Shown: positions 10,748 through 19,415 of the stretch, in pieces | Layout of the letters: every line of letters begins with the position of its first letter | Numbering within the stretch: the stretch's first letter is position 1 | From: Mesotaenium endlicherianum | Taxonomy: Eukaryota > Streptophyta > Zygnematophyceae > Zygnematales > Mesotaeniaceae | DNA: 28,551 bases | NCBI GenBank assembly: GCA_009602735.1 | Contig: WELA01003670.1 | Span: 173,559-202,109, forward strand | Reading direction: 5' to 3' | Program-made: the position numbers and the translations under genes | The notes under the pieces: generated by a model | The model's input: only the letters and a program-made list of their open reading frames with translations | Databases searched by the model: none | What the model was told of the DNA's origin: nothing

Positions 10748-12992
10748 ATGACAATTGAAAAGCAACATGATCAACCTGCTAGAATGACCACACCTAGACC
10801 TCAAAATAATCCTAACCAAACCAGATTGAATGGCAGATTTGTGAAGAGCAACAGTCTCATATCCCAAAATGCAGCCACCATAGTGAAAAAGCCCAGATCT
10901 GAGAGTAAATGGAAAGCTACAAAAGTCCTTTTGTTGAAGAGTACGAAGCAAGTTGCTAAGCTTCAATGCAAGATAGCTGAGAGATTTCTGGAGCATAAAG
11001 GTGAAGTACATGAGCTGAAGCAAGAAAATGCAGCTTTGAAAAGACAAGTGCAGTACTTTAAAGCGCAAAGGGTAAAGCCAGCATCACAGCCTGCACCTCC
11101 GCTTCGTAGACAAGGAGGACTCTGTTCAAAAACAGCATACAGGTCTGCAAACGCTGTCAAGAAGTTAGTGGAAGGTAAATTCAACTCGGACGAGCATATA
11201 GCTATCGCACTAGCAAGATATCTTAACAGGAAAGAGAATTTGAGTCTGCTAAGTTTGGTCACAACAGATTTTGACCTGAAGCACACTATTCAAGAGGCAA
11301 CTTTAAATGAGATACAAAAGCATTGAAATGCTGAGGTGGGCTTAGCAATCATGTACAGGCTTGGGCTGTCCCAAGAGAGGTACCAGTTCCTCTTAAACCT
11401 CCTCTCTAAGAGCTACTGTCGTAAGTTTAGGCTGTGGGATCCCAAGCTCTTATCAGATGACATTAGCCTACGCCTTCCTAAGCTAGCATCCAAGAGAAGC
11501 GTGGCAGATTTGAAAAGTGAGGTGTATGAGAAGTTGAAGCCTTTTCAAGATGCGGAGGGAAACTGTGTGACGGTGTCTTTGGAGGAGACAATAAGAAACA
11601 AGATCAAGCAATTATGTCCACCAGGTTGCGTAGTGAGAATACAGATTATAGGAGATGCTAGCCAGTGGCATAGAAAAGTGAAATAGACTACTATAGCATG
11701 CAAGCTGGTCACAAAGGACAACAGAGCTATGGCTAATTCAGCATTCAACAATTGCAGCGTTCTAGTTTTTTAAGGCGACGACGACTACATCACCATTGCC
11801 ATGCTTGCGAAACGACTATTAGAGGAGAAGAAGGACCTCAAGGAGACCGGCATCTATGTGGACGAGTTGAAGTACCTACTGAAATTTTACCAGGGGGGAG
11901 ATTACAATGGGCTGCACGGGCTGAGTGGGGCTTGCTCGACTTACCCGTGTTTGTGGTGCTACACGACGAGTGAGGACATCAAGGCCAGGGGTGGCATTGG
12001 CCGGCCCCGCACATTGGATGCCATGAAGGCGGCAGCTCACTGTCCTGACCACAACAGCCTTTTGCAGACGTGTCCAGACTGCAACAAAACTTTCTCAACA
12101 ATGTCATACTTGCAGCAAGATACCATGAAGATGACACGTAGCAAGCCCGTCAAAGAGAGCACACAAGCGTGCCTATAGTACCAGAAGCTTCACAAGGGAC
12201 AGAGGCATAAGAAGGCGCCACTACTAAACATCCCTCCTGAAGACTGCGTCCCATGCATTCTACATTTGATGTTGAGGATCACGTCAACACTATATGAAAG
12301 GACCCTACATGTCCGCATTCCTCCAGGCGTGGAGGAAGCACAAAAGTTTTTCAATCTATTGGAGGAGAAGGCAAAGGTGACTGTGGGTAAGAGTGCTGTG
12401 ACAACATTCAGCAAAAGCGAAGTCAGGAGTAGGGATGCAAAGCCCACCTTTATAGGCAGGGAGTGCCACCTTCTCATGGAGAATGTTGAGGAGCTGGTTG
12501 ACCACCTTTTTCCTTTGCCTGCGGACGCTGTGAAGAAGCAAAACATACTGCTTACACGGAGACCTTTCGCGAGTGCATAGCTGTCCTTACACAGGCTCTA
12601 TCCTCGACCGACTTGCAAGAAGACAGAGATAGAAAAGTTGCAGAAGTCCAGGCACTTGCACAGGTCTTTGAGGACACATTTGTAGATGCATGTGCTGCGA
12701 AACACATATCAGAATGCATACATATACTAAGGTGTCACATACCAGTGATAATACAACGTCACGGAGACTTGGACAATTTAGCGGGGAGGGAATTGAGGCA
12801 TTGCACCATTGGAGAAAGACCTCAAACACTAATAAGCAAAAATGCGAAATAGACAAGCTAGGCAAGAGATACACTATCAGTAGAATTTCTCAGAGTAATT
12901 CACACAAGGCTTGCAGGAGATCAGTTGCTGACATGCTTCTTGTTTCAAGAACAAAGCGACGGCGCATAAAGAGGGCTAGAGGGTGTTGTTGA
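10748..12992 (+). pseudogene. transposase of an unresolved cut-and-paste family, decayed
   Basis: From ATG 10748 (MTIEKQHDQ) one frame carries most of the protein: a leucine-zipper-like coil (KLQCKIAERFLEHKGEVHEL, about 10955-11070), a first candidate catalytic Asp in IGDASQWH (11654-11656), a GGDY motif (Asp at 11900-11902), CLWC (11948-11959), a second Cys pair (CPDC) and a CVPCILHLMLR segment. The C-terminal part has IHILRCHIPVIIQRHGDL and then FSGEGIEALHHWRK in a new frame, with the candidate acidic residue in the GEG(I)E segment. Transposases with a GGDY...CLWC middle and an H(V/I)P...GEGxE end occur in plants and animals. In-frame stops: TGA 11324, TAG 11684, TAA 11771, TAG 12176. Frameshifts: near 12550 and near 12770. 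It is non-functional as read and ends RARGCC at 12992. Confidence 0.8.
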
Positions 12993-13064
12993 GTACTTTA
13001 TTTAGCATGCACATATCAGCAGAGCATGCACCAAGGCAGCTGGTAGATAAACAGGACAAATAAA

Positions 13065-14186
13065 CTAGCAGCAGCAAAATTTGTATATGTAGTAGACCAG
13101 AAAGAATATGCATACCTCCAGTATGTCCCCTTCTCGCTTCCTTGTACATGTTGTGCACATACTCACATCTAAATTTCTGCGCTGCCTTTGCTTGAGTGCC
13201 TCAACCATTGCTCTAGCCTTCTCCCTTGCACTCTTCATTATTTCCCGGCCCTGAAGGTTAGCAAGTTGAGCTGCATATACTTGGGGAGGAGCAAACATCC
13301 GAGCTATATTGGCATCTCTCTCCTCTGGTGTTCGTAGTGCTTCCCAGCCCTCATCAGCTAGACCTTGTGCAAGTCTTCTTTGCATCTCTGCTTCTCTTAT
13401 CTTGCGTGCAGCTCTCTCTCTTTCATTTCTCTCCCTGGCAGCAGCCTCTTCAAGTTGTTGGGTAAGAGATTGCCTAGCATAGCTACCAGCCTCTAACATA
13501 AAACCTGGAATCGTGTTGAAGCATTTGAATAGGCTTTCCATACATCCCTGTCATAACATTGATCCGGAGCTAAGATCACATGTCCTCCCCTATTTAGTAT
13601 AGCAAAGGAGAACCTTATTGTTAGAGTTTCTTCTCAGATGAACTCTTTCTCCATTGCAAAAGGACTGGAGGTATGACTCTCACTATCTCACTCGAGCCTG
13701 GCAGTACTTTAGCAGCACCCCAACCAGCCCCCGGTTTAAGGTGCTAAAAGGAAAGTAAAGTATCTAAATCTTGCAGAGACCAGCAAACTCTCTTAATACT
13801 CCTACTCTCATAGGGTTTAATCCTATCAGTGTAATGTGCACATTCCTTGTCTAACTTATGAAACATCATGAGGTAAAGGTCTTAGGCACGTTTGCATCAT
13901 GAATCCTAACACCATGCTGTGGAACAGCATCTATTCGGTTATAAACTCAGCGTTGGTAATCTGTAAGCCAGATATTTGGATTTACTTCCACTCTTGAAGT
14001 GAAGAGCTTACCACACTTGCAATCTCGGCCATGAAGAGCCCTCTCCCGGCCACAATCACTACAAAATCTAGGAAAGTTGGGCAAAGTCACGAGAAGCTTC
14101 CTGCACCAAACCCTAGCCGCCAAGTAGGTACAAGTTAGTAAGTGTTTAACTTGCATGCTAGGTCCTAAAAAAATATAACAGCTCAA
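13065..14186 (-). pseudogene. accessory gene of the DNA transposon: zinc-ribbon plus coiled-coil protein, decayed
   Basis: On the minus strand, 14186-13947 reads MSCYIFLGPSMQVKH and then a Cys cluster FCSDCGRERALHGRDCKCGK (CxxC...CxC), which looks like a zinc ribbon. Between 13946 and 13541 coding-like pieces continue in changing frames (IDAVPQHGVRIHDANVPKTF; CAHYTDRIKPYESRSIKR; GGHVILAPDQCYDRDVWKAY), separated by stops and shifts. From 13541 the frame is open again and is a strong coiled coil (QQLEEAAARERNERERAARK), ending in a basic CxxC tail. It converges on the transposase inside the same element, so it is probably the element's second gene. I recognise no family. Confidence 0.6.
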
Positions 14187-14722
14187 AAAAACGTGTAGGA
14201 GAAAGCGTTCAAGAGGTCTATCTATCTCTCCTTTAGCATTAGCTTTTAGTGCCCCCCACCACTAAATGTACAGTTACACACAAACGGCTTCAAAATACAA
14301 GATTGTGTGCGGCAGAGGAGAGAAGAACTAACTGTGCAAGCTTTTGAATCTATGAGCTCACGATATAATTAACAGCAGCCTGAGATTGTGGGTGAGACAT
14401 TTGTTAGAATCGGCCATTACCAGGCCTCCACTGCTACTATTTAACTCTACCTGCCTTCTTGCAAATGGTAGCGCTAAACAAATTCTTCACCAACATAGAT
14501 TGTAGAGGAATCGTAAGAAAGGTATTCGGGAGAACTACACAGGCCACTATCTAACAGTTGTTGCGTAAAAGGGAGAGAGAAGTAATAAATCATCTTATGA
14601 GCGCGGCTTGTTAAGTTAAGTACCGACTCTATTTCGGCGCAAAACGTTAGACAAACGACTACAAAAGTACCCTCCGCGCAAATTTATCCTGTCCATAATT
14701 TTTCCAAGGTGAGTTTCATGTG

Positions 14723-14919
14723 AAGACGAGAAGCCATTGATGCGAATTGTTTTCTAACCTTGCTTATGTATGTTTACTAATTGCATGACTGATGCTTGTT
14801 TACTTGCATTTGACTTGTGAGTATTGTTTATTGCTAGTATATTGTCTTCCGCTGTTAAATCGGTTAACAGAAAATACCTTAAAGATTGCTTGTTGATATA
14901 AAGATCTACTATTAATTGT
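14723..14919 (+). repeat. LTR copy 1, 3' portion
   Basis: Sequence from AAGACGAGAAGCCATTGATG to ttaattgtta continues LTR copy 1 after the DNA transposon and matches 16234 onward in copy 2 and 22431 onward in the solo LTR. The final stretch present in the others (attgcctattggtaag to gattcatttca) is missing. The join to the internal region falls at a shared tgttatttt motif. Confidence 0.9.
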
Positions 14920-14934
14920 TATTTTGAGTTCTCC

Positions 14935-15633
14935 ATGTCCACCAAGGAGCAGGTTGACTTGGTAGATGAGAAACCTACCCTCTCAGAGGAGGAATATGAG
15001 GAGGATGAGGAAGCAGGATAGGGCAGGGGAGAGGCATCAACCTCTGGAGCTCAGGAATCCCAAGGACAGGCAAAGGCAGGGACTCCCAGGGAGCCAAGAG
15101 CAGGAGGATGGACTGTGACTCCTACTGTGGCGGCAACAGTACCTCGAGCTCAATCTCCCAGCCCACCTGCCCAAGTAGAGGAAGAAGCAGATATGACTGT
15201 ACTTGGTAGCAGAGAGGGGCAAAAGTCCCTAGAGGACAGAACTCCAAGAAAGGGAATGAGCAGTGTGGCCAAAGGTATGCTGGCCACCCCCTTTAGTCAG
15301 GGGCATGTGCCTCTTGCCAATGTATTTCAGCATCCTACAAGTTTGCCTGTCTATGTAAGAATCAACCCCCAGGTGGTTGAAGAGCAAGCTGCAAGTCTCC
15401 GTTCCCCTCGTGGTCCCACTTCAAAACAGACAGGATTCTTTAGGAGGCTAGTTGACAGCGCTAGAGGGCTGTCCAAGTCTAGGTCCAAGTCTCAGTCCCC
15501 TTATCCTGGAGCCCCAAGAACATCTCCTGAGATCTTGAAACCATCCCCCAGTCAAGCTTCGCTTGGAGTCTCTCTGTTTGCACTCCACATTGATAGTGGA
15601 CTGAGGGTGGAGGTGACAGTTTACTGTCACTAG
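14935..15633 (+). pseudogene. short gag-like ORF of the non-autonomous LTR element
   Basis: ATG 14935 (MSTKEQVDLVDEKPTLSEEE) opens the frame. TAG at 15019 interrupts it, and the same frame continues to 15633 (stop TAG). An acidic N-terminus is followed by a Pro/Ser-rich linker, a block ANVFQHPTSLPVYVRINPQV, and a basic RS-rich tail (SKSRSKSQSPYPGAP). The same blocks occur at the C-terminus of the minus-strand ORF at 17374-19025 (HIMQHPSRMPVYVPVNL and RRRRSRSRSLSLENRAPST), so this copy has lost most of the N-terminal region. A start at the same ATG context (tgttatttttgag...ATG) in both supports the start. No zinc knuckle or enzyme motif is seen. A gag or nucleic-acid-binding role is inference. 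Confidence 0.6.
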
Positions 15634-15728
15634 TAATTCCCACAGCTAGGCAACAGTGTTGAAGCAAGAGGCCGGCGGTAAAGAGATTAGTACTGTCAGT
15701 TTCTTAATACATAGCACTACAATTTATT

Positions 15729-15745
15729 GTTGTCGAGGCGACAAC
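15729..15745 (+). other. hairpin just upstream of the polypurine tract
   Basis: GTTGTCG-AGG-CGACAAC forms a perfect 7-bp stem with a 3-base loop, six bases before the polypurine tract. The minus-strand copy has an equivalent hairpin with a different loop. Confidence 0.65.
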
Positions 15746-15750
15746 GATTT

Positions 15751-15763
15751 AAGTGGGAGGGAT
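15751..15763 (+). promoter_or_regulatory. polypurine tract
   Basis: aagtgggaggga followed by one T lies directly before the 3' LTR (TG at 15764). This is the expected plus-strand primer of an LTR retrotransposon. Confidence 0.85.
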
Positions 15764-16464
15764 TGTAATGAATCAGTATATGGATTGATGTAATATTAAT
15801 TTAAGTTCAGCTAACTGAACTTCAGTTAATACTAAGTCTGCTGGACTTTAATAACAACCAGTTTAATGACTCAGTCGAGAGCAGCAGGCTGAAGTCAACT
15901 TAGGTCAGCTTGCTGACACATTCTTTAACAGCTAGCTGACTTTCGTACTCGGTAGCAGCGACCTGCCTAGTCATGCATTTAAGTGTGATATGCTAGATGA
16001 ATGGCCAGATGACATCCTTAGGATGGATGGCAATTTGGGATGATGGGAGATGGCTATGGATTTGGTTAGCCGAGGTCCTACCAACGTGGTTAACTCCCGG
16101 ATAGGCGGTGCAATCGCATTTGCCGTTCCTCAGTAAACTCATTCCATGTATATAGGTTAAGTATTGCTTTTGAGTTTGGCATTCAAAAACGAGGCCAACT
16201 CTCTTGTACAGCTTACTGAGAGATATTTGAATTCAAGGCGAGAAGCCATTGATGCGAACTGTCTTCTCACCTTGCTTATGTATGAGTTTACTAATTGCAT
16301 GATTGATGCTCGTTTACTTGCATTTGGCTTCTGAGTATTATTCACTGCTGGTGTATTGTCTATCGCTGTTAAATCAATTTACAAAAAATACCATAAAGAT
16401 TATTTGCTGATATAAAGATATTCTATTAATTGTTAATTGCCTATTGGTAAGTCGATTCATTTCA
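15764..16464 (+). repeat. LTR copy 2 (3' LTR), full length
   Basis: 701 bases from TGTAATGAATC to GATTCATTTCA. The ends form an imperfect inverted repeat (TGTAATGAATC versus TGAAATGAATC) with the canonical TG...CA. It is collinear with the solo LTR at 21945-22664. Confidence 0.92.
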
Positions 16465-17257
16465 TCTAGCATACCACACTTGGATGCTTAACTGGGCAGT
16501 ATGCTGCTACCGAGTACGGCAGTCAGCTAGCTGCCAAAGAATGTGTCAGCACGCTGATCTAGGTCAACACGCTGACTTAATTAACCTCAGCCTGTTGCAC
16601 CCGACTGAGTCATTAGACTAAGTATTAAAGTTCAGCAGACTATTTTTCATCACGAACTCAATTTCACCATTTTTTTTCATTCATTTCACAAACAAACAAA
16701 AGTAATTAACAAAAGAAAGAAACAACCACATCAAATTGTAACATTTAATTGTGAAATTTATATTGATTTGCACTATCCGTACTTTTTGAAATTTGAGCTG
16801 TAAAAAACTTCTTAGGAAAATAAAGATACATTACAACATACAATCATGATGTAAACTTTACAGCATTGCATACAAGTGATGCTTTTCTGCATACCTGTCT
16901 ATCACACCATTAATTTATTGTTTGTTATTTTCATCACGTACTCAATTTCACAATTTTTCCTCATTCACTTGATTCAATAAAATGAACCAAATGGAAAAAT
17001 AAAAAACATGGAAGATTACCATTACTAGAGCACGTAAATTGAAAGATCTTGCGTAGAAACGTTGCGTTAGATGCCTGTAACCTGAAAGCATCTCATTTTT
17101 ACAAAAAAACAAAAGTAATCGACAAAGAAAAATTACCACATTGAAACATAACATTCAAACATATTGATATTCAGATTTGCATCATCGATTTTAACTGAAG
17201 TTTAGCAGGTTGAACTTATTTAATTATTATATTTACTCAACATACTGACTCATTACA
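16465..17257 (-). repeat. inverted LTR fragment of the same family, interrupted by a tandem-repeat insertion
   Basis: Read on the minus strand it starts TGTAATGAGTCAGTATG at 17257 and matches the LTR family down to gtggtatgctaga at 16465, where it is cut off by the end of LTR copy 2. Bases about 16641-17191 are not LTR and are listed separately. It is the 3' LTR of the minus-strand element whose ORF lies at 17374-19025. Confidence 0.88.
16641..17191. repeat. AT-rich insertion made of two diverged direct repeats
   Basis: About 550 bases interrupt the inverted LTR. Two units begin ttttcatcacg near 16643 and 16927, both followed by actcaatttcac, and both later contain acaaaagtaat and a stretch with ttgatttgca or tcagatttgca. 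Offset about 284 bases; unit 2 has an extra segment in its middle. No coding capacity. Confidence 0.65.
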
Positions 17258-17270
17258 ATCCCTCCAACTT
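17258..17270 (-). promoter_or_regulatory. polypurine tract of the minus-strand element
   Basis: On the minus strand aagttggagggat directly precedes the LTR start at 17257, equivalent to 15751-15763. Confidence 0.85.
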
Positions 17271-17276
17271 GAATTA

Positions 17277-17291
17277 TTGTCGATTCGACAA
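17277..17291 (-). other. palindrome/hairpin upstream of the polypurine tract
   Basis: TTGTCGATTCGACAA is a perfect palindrome around one base, six bases upstream of the tract on the minus strand. The stem bases match the hairpin at 15729-15745 while the loop differs. Confidence 0.65.
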
Positions 17292-17373
17292 CACCTGTTG
17301 ACTATTTGAGTGCAACAACGTAACTGACATTCAACACAAAAGCAGACTGACTCTAAACGAAGGCAACAGTGAA

Positions 17374-19025
17374 CTAAGTACTAGGGGCTCTATTCTCGAG
17401 GGAGAGAGACCTGGACCTGGACCTTCTTCTCCTATCTGCTGGTCTTCGGAAACTTGGGGGCACAAACCAAGGTGAACCGAGAGGCGAACGTAGCAACTGG
17501 GCAGCCTCCTCTTGCACAGTTTGCAAGTTGATGAAGACAGCCCTTTCCTGTGCTGCCCTCAAATTGACAGGGACATACACTGGCATGCGAGAAGGGTGCT
17601 GCATGATATGGGCCAAGGGATATGCCCTCTATGAGAGGGGCATGCTGGCTACCCTCTGTCTGCCTCCTTGGCAGCCATCCTGTCTGCCCTGTCTACCTGG
17701 GTCTCACCTCTCGGGGTCGGACTCATCCTGCTGAAACTTTCCAGCCACTGAAGCTCTGGATCTCTTTGTGGGCGGGTATCCCCAAGCTGCTGCAAGGCTG
17801 CCTGCGCGAACGACCGTCTACTCCTTAGCAAACTGAGGGATGTAGCAAGGGTGTGTGCCTCAGCAGGGCTAGACTCCTCTCCTGCGTCTTCCTCCTCTTT
17901 GTCCTCCTGTTCTTCTGAGACTTCTGGAGTCTCTCTGGTCATCTCCTCCAGCCGTTCTCGAGAAAAAGAGTACCCCAATGCTGGTGGGGGTTGGTGGGTC
18001 CTGACCGCAAACAGATCTTTCTCCCCCTGCTTACTTGCCCATTTAACATAAGCATGCTTTTCCTCAGAGAAAGAATCTCTAGCCCTGTTCCTATCTTCTT
18101 GTGTCTCCTGGCTCATGCAGTCCCTGACTCCATCTAGTCTTGGGTCCCATGCTGCAATGTGAGGTGGTAGCACTATCTTTCCCTGCAAGTTTGCTAGGAA
18201 ATCATCTTCCTTAGCTCTGTCATTTAGCTGGTCCCTTATGTTGATGGTCATCCTGCGCCAGTCAATAGGTTGCAGGAAGAAAGCAGGGTCCGTCCTCTTC
18301 AGAGTGCAAGGGTACCAGTGTCCCAAGAAGTCTAGCTGGTTAGTCTGCCTTGCCAAGAACTCCCAGCTTCTTCTCTCCACCTCGTTGTACATGGCCTTGA
18401 ACCGATTGTAGGAAGTGGCATCTTTGAAACTGTCTGACTCTATAAGAATTAATCTGATGACCCTGTCTGTGTCCCAGAACCCAGGTATTGGCACAGCTTC
18501 AGATTCATTCGCCTGGACCAGTGCCTTGGCCTCCCGGACAGTATATCCTATTATCCTGGCACACTCGTGGTACAGTAGGAGTCCTGTGCTGACCTCTATG
18601 TGCTCGTCAAAATTTAGGGATGTCTCCCCCTCTCGCTGCAGTATGTCCCTTTGTGACTCACTTAGGCTTCACTTGGCATACTTGAAGGCTTCCTCCAAAA
18701 CATCAAAGCCCTTGCCCATCACCGTGTAGCGATAACTTTTGATCCTCCTCTGTTCTTCCTCAGCTTGTTGCTTTCGCCTCTCCTCAGCAAGCCTGTCTTC
18801 TTCTGCCTTCTTGGCTTCCTCTGCAACTTTTTTGTTCTGCTCTTCTTGCCTCAGCCCGGCTTGTTCTTCCTTGTCCTTCTTCTTCTGAGCCTCCCGTTGA
18901 AGTCAGCATCGCTCTGATTCCCGAGACAAGATGGAGGAGGATTTGATGCCGCCGTGAAATTCCTTGTACTCCGTCTGTGCCTCGCCCGCTCTTCTTTTCC
19001 TCTTGAGTTCGGATTTTTGGGTCAT
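17374..19025 (-). pseudogene. unrecognised gag-like ORF of the non-autonomous LTR element, long version
   Basis: ATG at 19025 (MTQKSELKRKRRAGEA). The frame runs through a Glu/Lys/Arg coiled coil (KKDKEEQAGLRQEEQNKKVA), a globular-looking middle with many Trp and aromatic residues (VPIPGFWDTDRVIRL; RRSWEFLARQTNQLDFLGHW; FFLQPIDWRRMTINIRDQL), an acidic patch (EEQEDKEEEDAGEESS) and, after a frameshift near 17650, a block HIMQHPSRMPVYVPVNL and a basic RS tail ending at 17374. In-frame TGA at 18905-18903 and 18671-18669, TAG at 17651-17649, and TAG at 17631-17629 in the new frame. The hairpin, polypurine tract and LTR follow. About 550 codons in all, without CCHC knuckle, protease or RT. I know no family for the middle domain; a capsid-like role is inference from position. 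Confidence 0.6.
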
Positions 19026-19415
19026 CCTGCTCAAAAATAACACAAATGGAGTTAGTGAAGTCGTAATATCTTGTATAATCATTGAGCACTTTGACGGGAA
19101 AGAACGTAGTAGTGAGAGTTACCGGGTGTGCAATACCTGGTGTAAGTAAACGGAAAGCAAGAGTGAGTGAGAGAGAAGTGAGTGTGAGCGCAATTGAGTG
19201 AAGAGAATGGTAATGTAAAAACAATCGGCTGATTCCCGAGGTGTGATCCCACTCCCTCCAACTTAATGGTTAAGGTGGGCTGCCTGTCACAACTGACACT
19301 TTTTGTCACCTACTGTCACTTTCTGTCACTAACCGACACATTTGGGCACATTTACCCTCCAACTTAAATGGAGACAGGGCCTCCTGTCACTTTCCCATGT
19401 CAACTAATATGACAG
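19026..19415. other. junction region between a Ty3 pol and the gag-like ORF
   Basis: It contains repeated tgtcac/gtcact motifs (19289-19340) and two aagttggaggg motifs on the minus strand (19252-19264 and near 19354-19365). The first is directly followed on the minus strand by TGGGATCACACC, so 19251 may be the start of the Ty3 element's 3' LTR, truncated before the gag-like ATG. No PBS or complete LTR could be delimited. Confidence 0.4.
19252..19264 (-). promoter_or_regulatory. candidate polypurine tract of the Ty3 element
   Basis: Minus strand aagttggagggag then TGGGATCACACC, about 150 bases downstream of the pol stop codon. The position fits a tract plus LTR start, but only one LTR end is visible. 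Confidence 0.5.

Larger units (their letters stand above)
9296..14722 (+). mobile_element. 5.4-kb DNA transposon of unresolved superfamily inside an LTR
   Basis: The boundaries are exact because the host LTR resumes after it. The termini are CACATG at the left and CATGTG at the right, a short inverted repeat. Subterminal sequence is partly shared in inverted orientation (GGACA and GGTACTTTT motifs near both ends). AA flanks both sides where intact LTR copies have a single AA, suggesting a 2-bp target duplication. Cargo: a + strand transposase pseudogene (10748-12992) and a - strand pseudogene (about 13065-14186), converging. CACAT ends recall the CACTA/Mirage/Chapaev group, but the transposase does not look like plant tnp2, so I leave the superfamily open. 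Confidence 0.8.
8805..16464 (+). mobile_element. non-autonomous LTR retrotransposon, with a nested DNA transposon
   Basis: Parts in order: 5' LTR (8805-9295 and 14723 to about 14919, split by the DNA transposon), internal region (about 14920-15763) with one gag-like ORF, a hairpin, a polypurine tract, and 3' LTR (15764-16464). No protease, RT or integrase is present, so it depends on another element. The 5' LTR lacks its last about 30 bases and the primer-binding site is gone. The bases flanking the two outer ends (CAAGC before 8805, TCTAG after 16464) do not match, so the locus was rearranged after insertion, or the two LTRs did not arrive together. Confidence 0.75.

Noticed and set aside
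10589..11286. Minus-strand frames opposite the transposase
   Set aside because: Shadows of the + strand coding sequence, which carries the motifs.
11752..11973. Alternative + strand frame within the transposase
   Set aside because: Overlaps the frame with GGDY and CLWC; no motif of its own.
18415..18729. Plus-strand frame opposite the gag-like ORF
   Set aside because: Antisense shadow; the minus frame shares blocks with the copy at 14935.
19345..19366. Second aagttggaggg motif as another polypurine tract
   Set aside because: Not followed by TG and no LTR-like sequence starts there.
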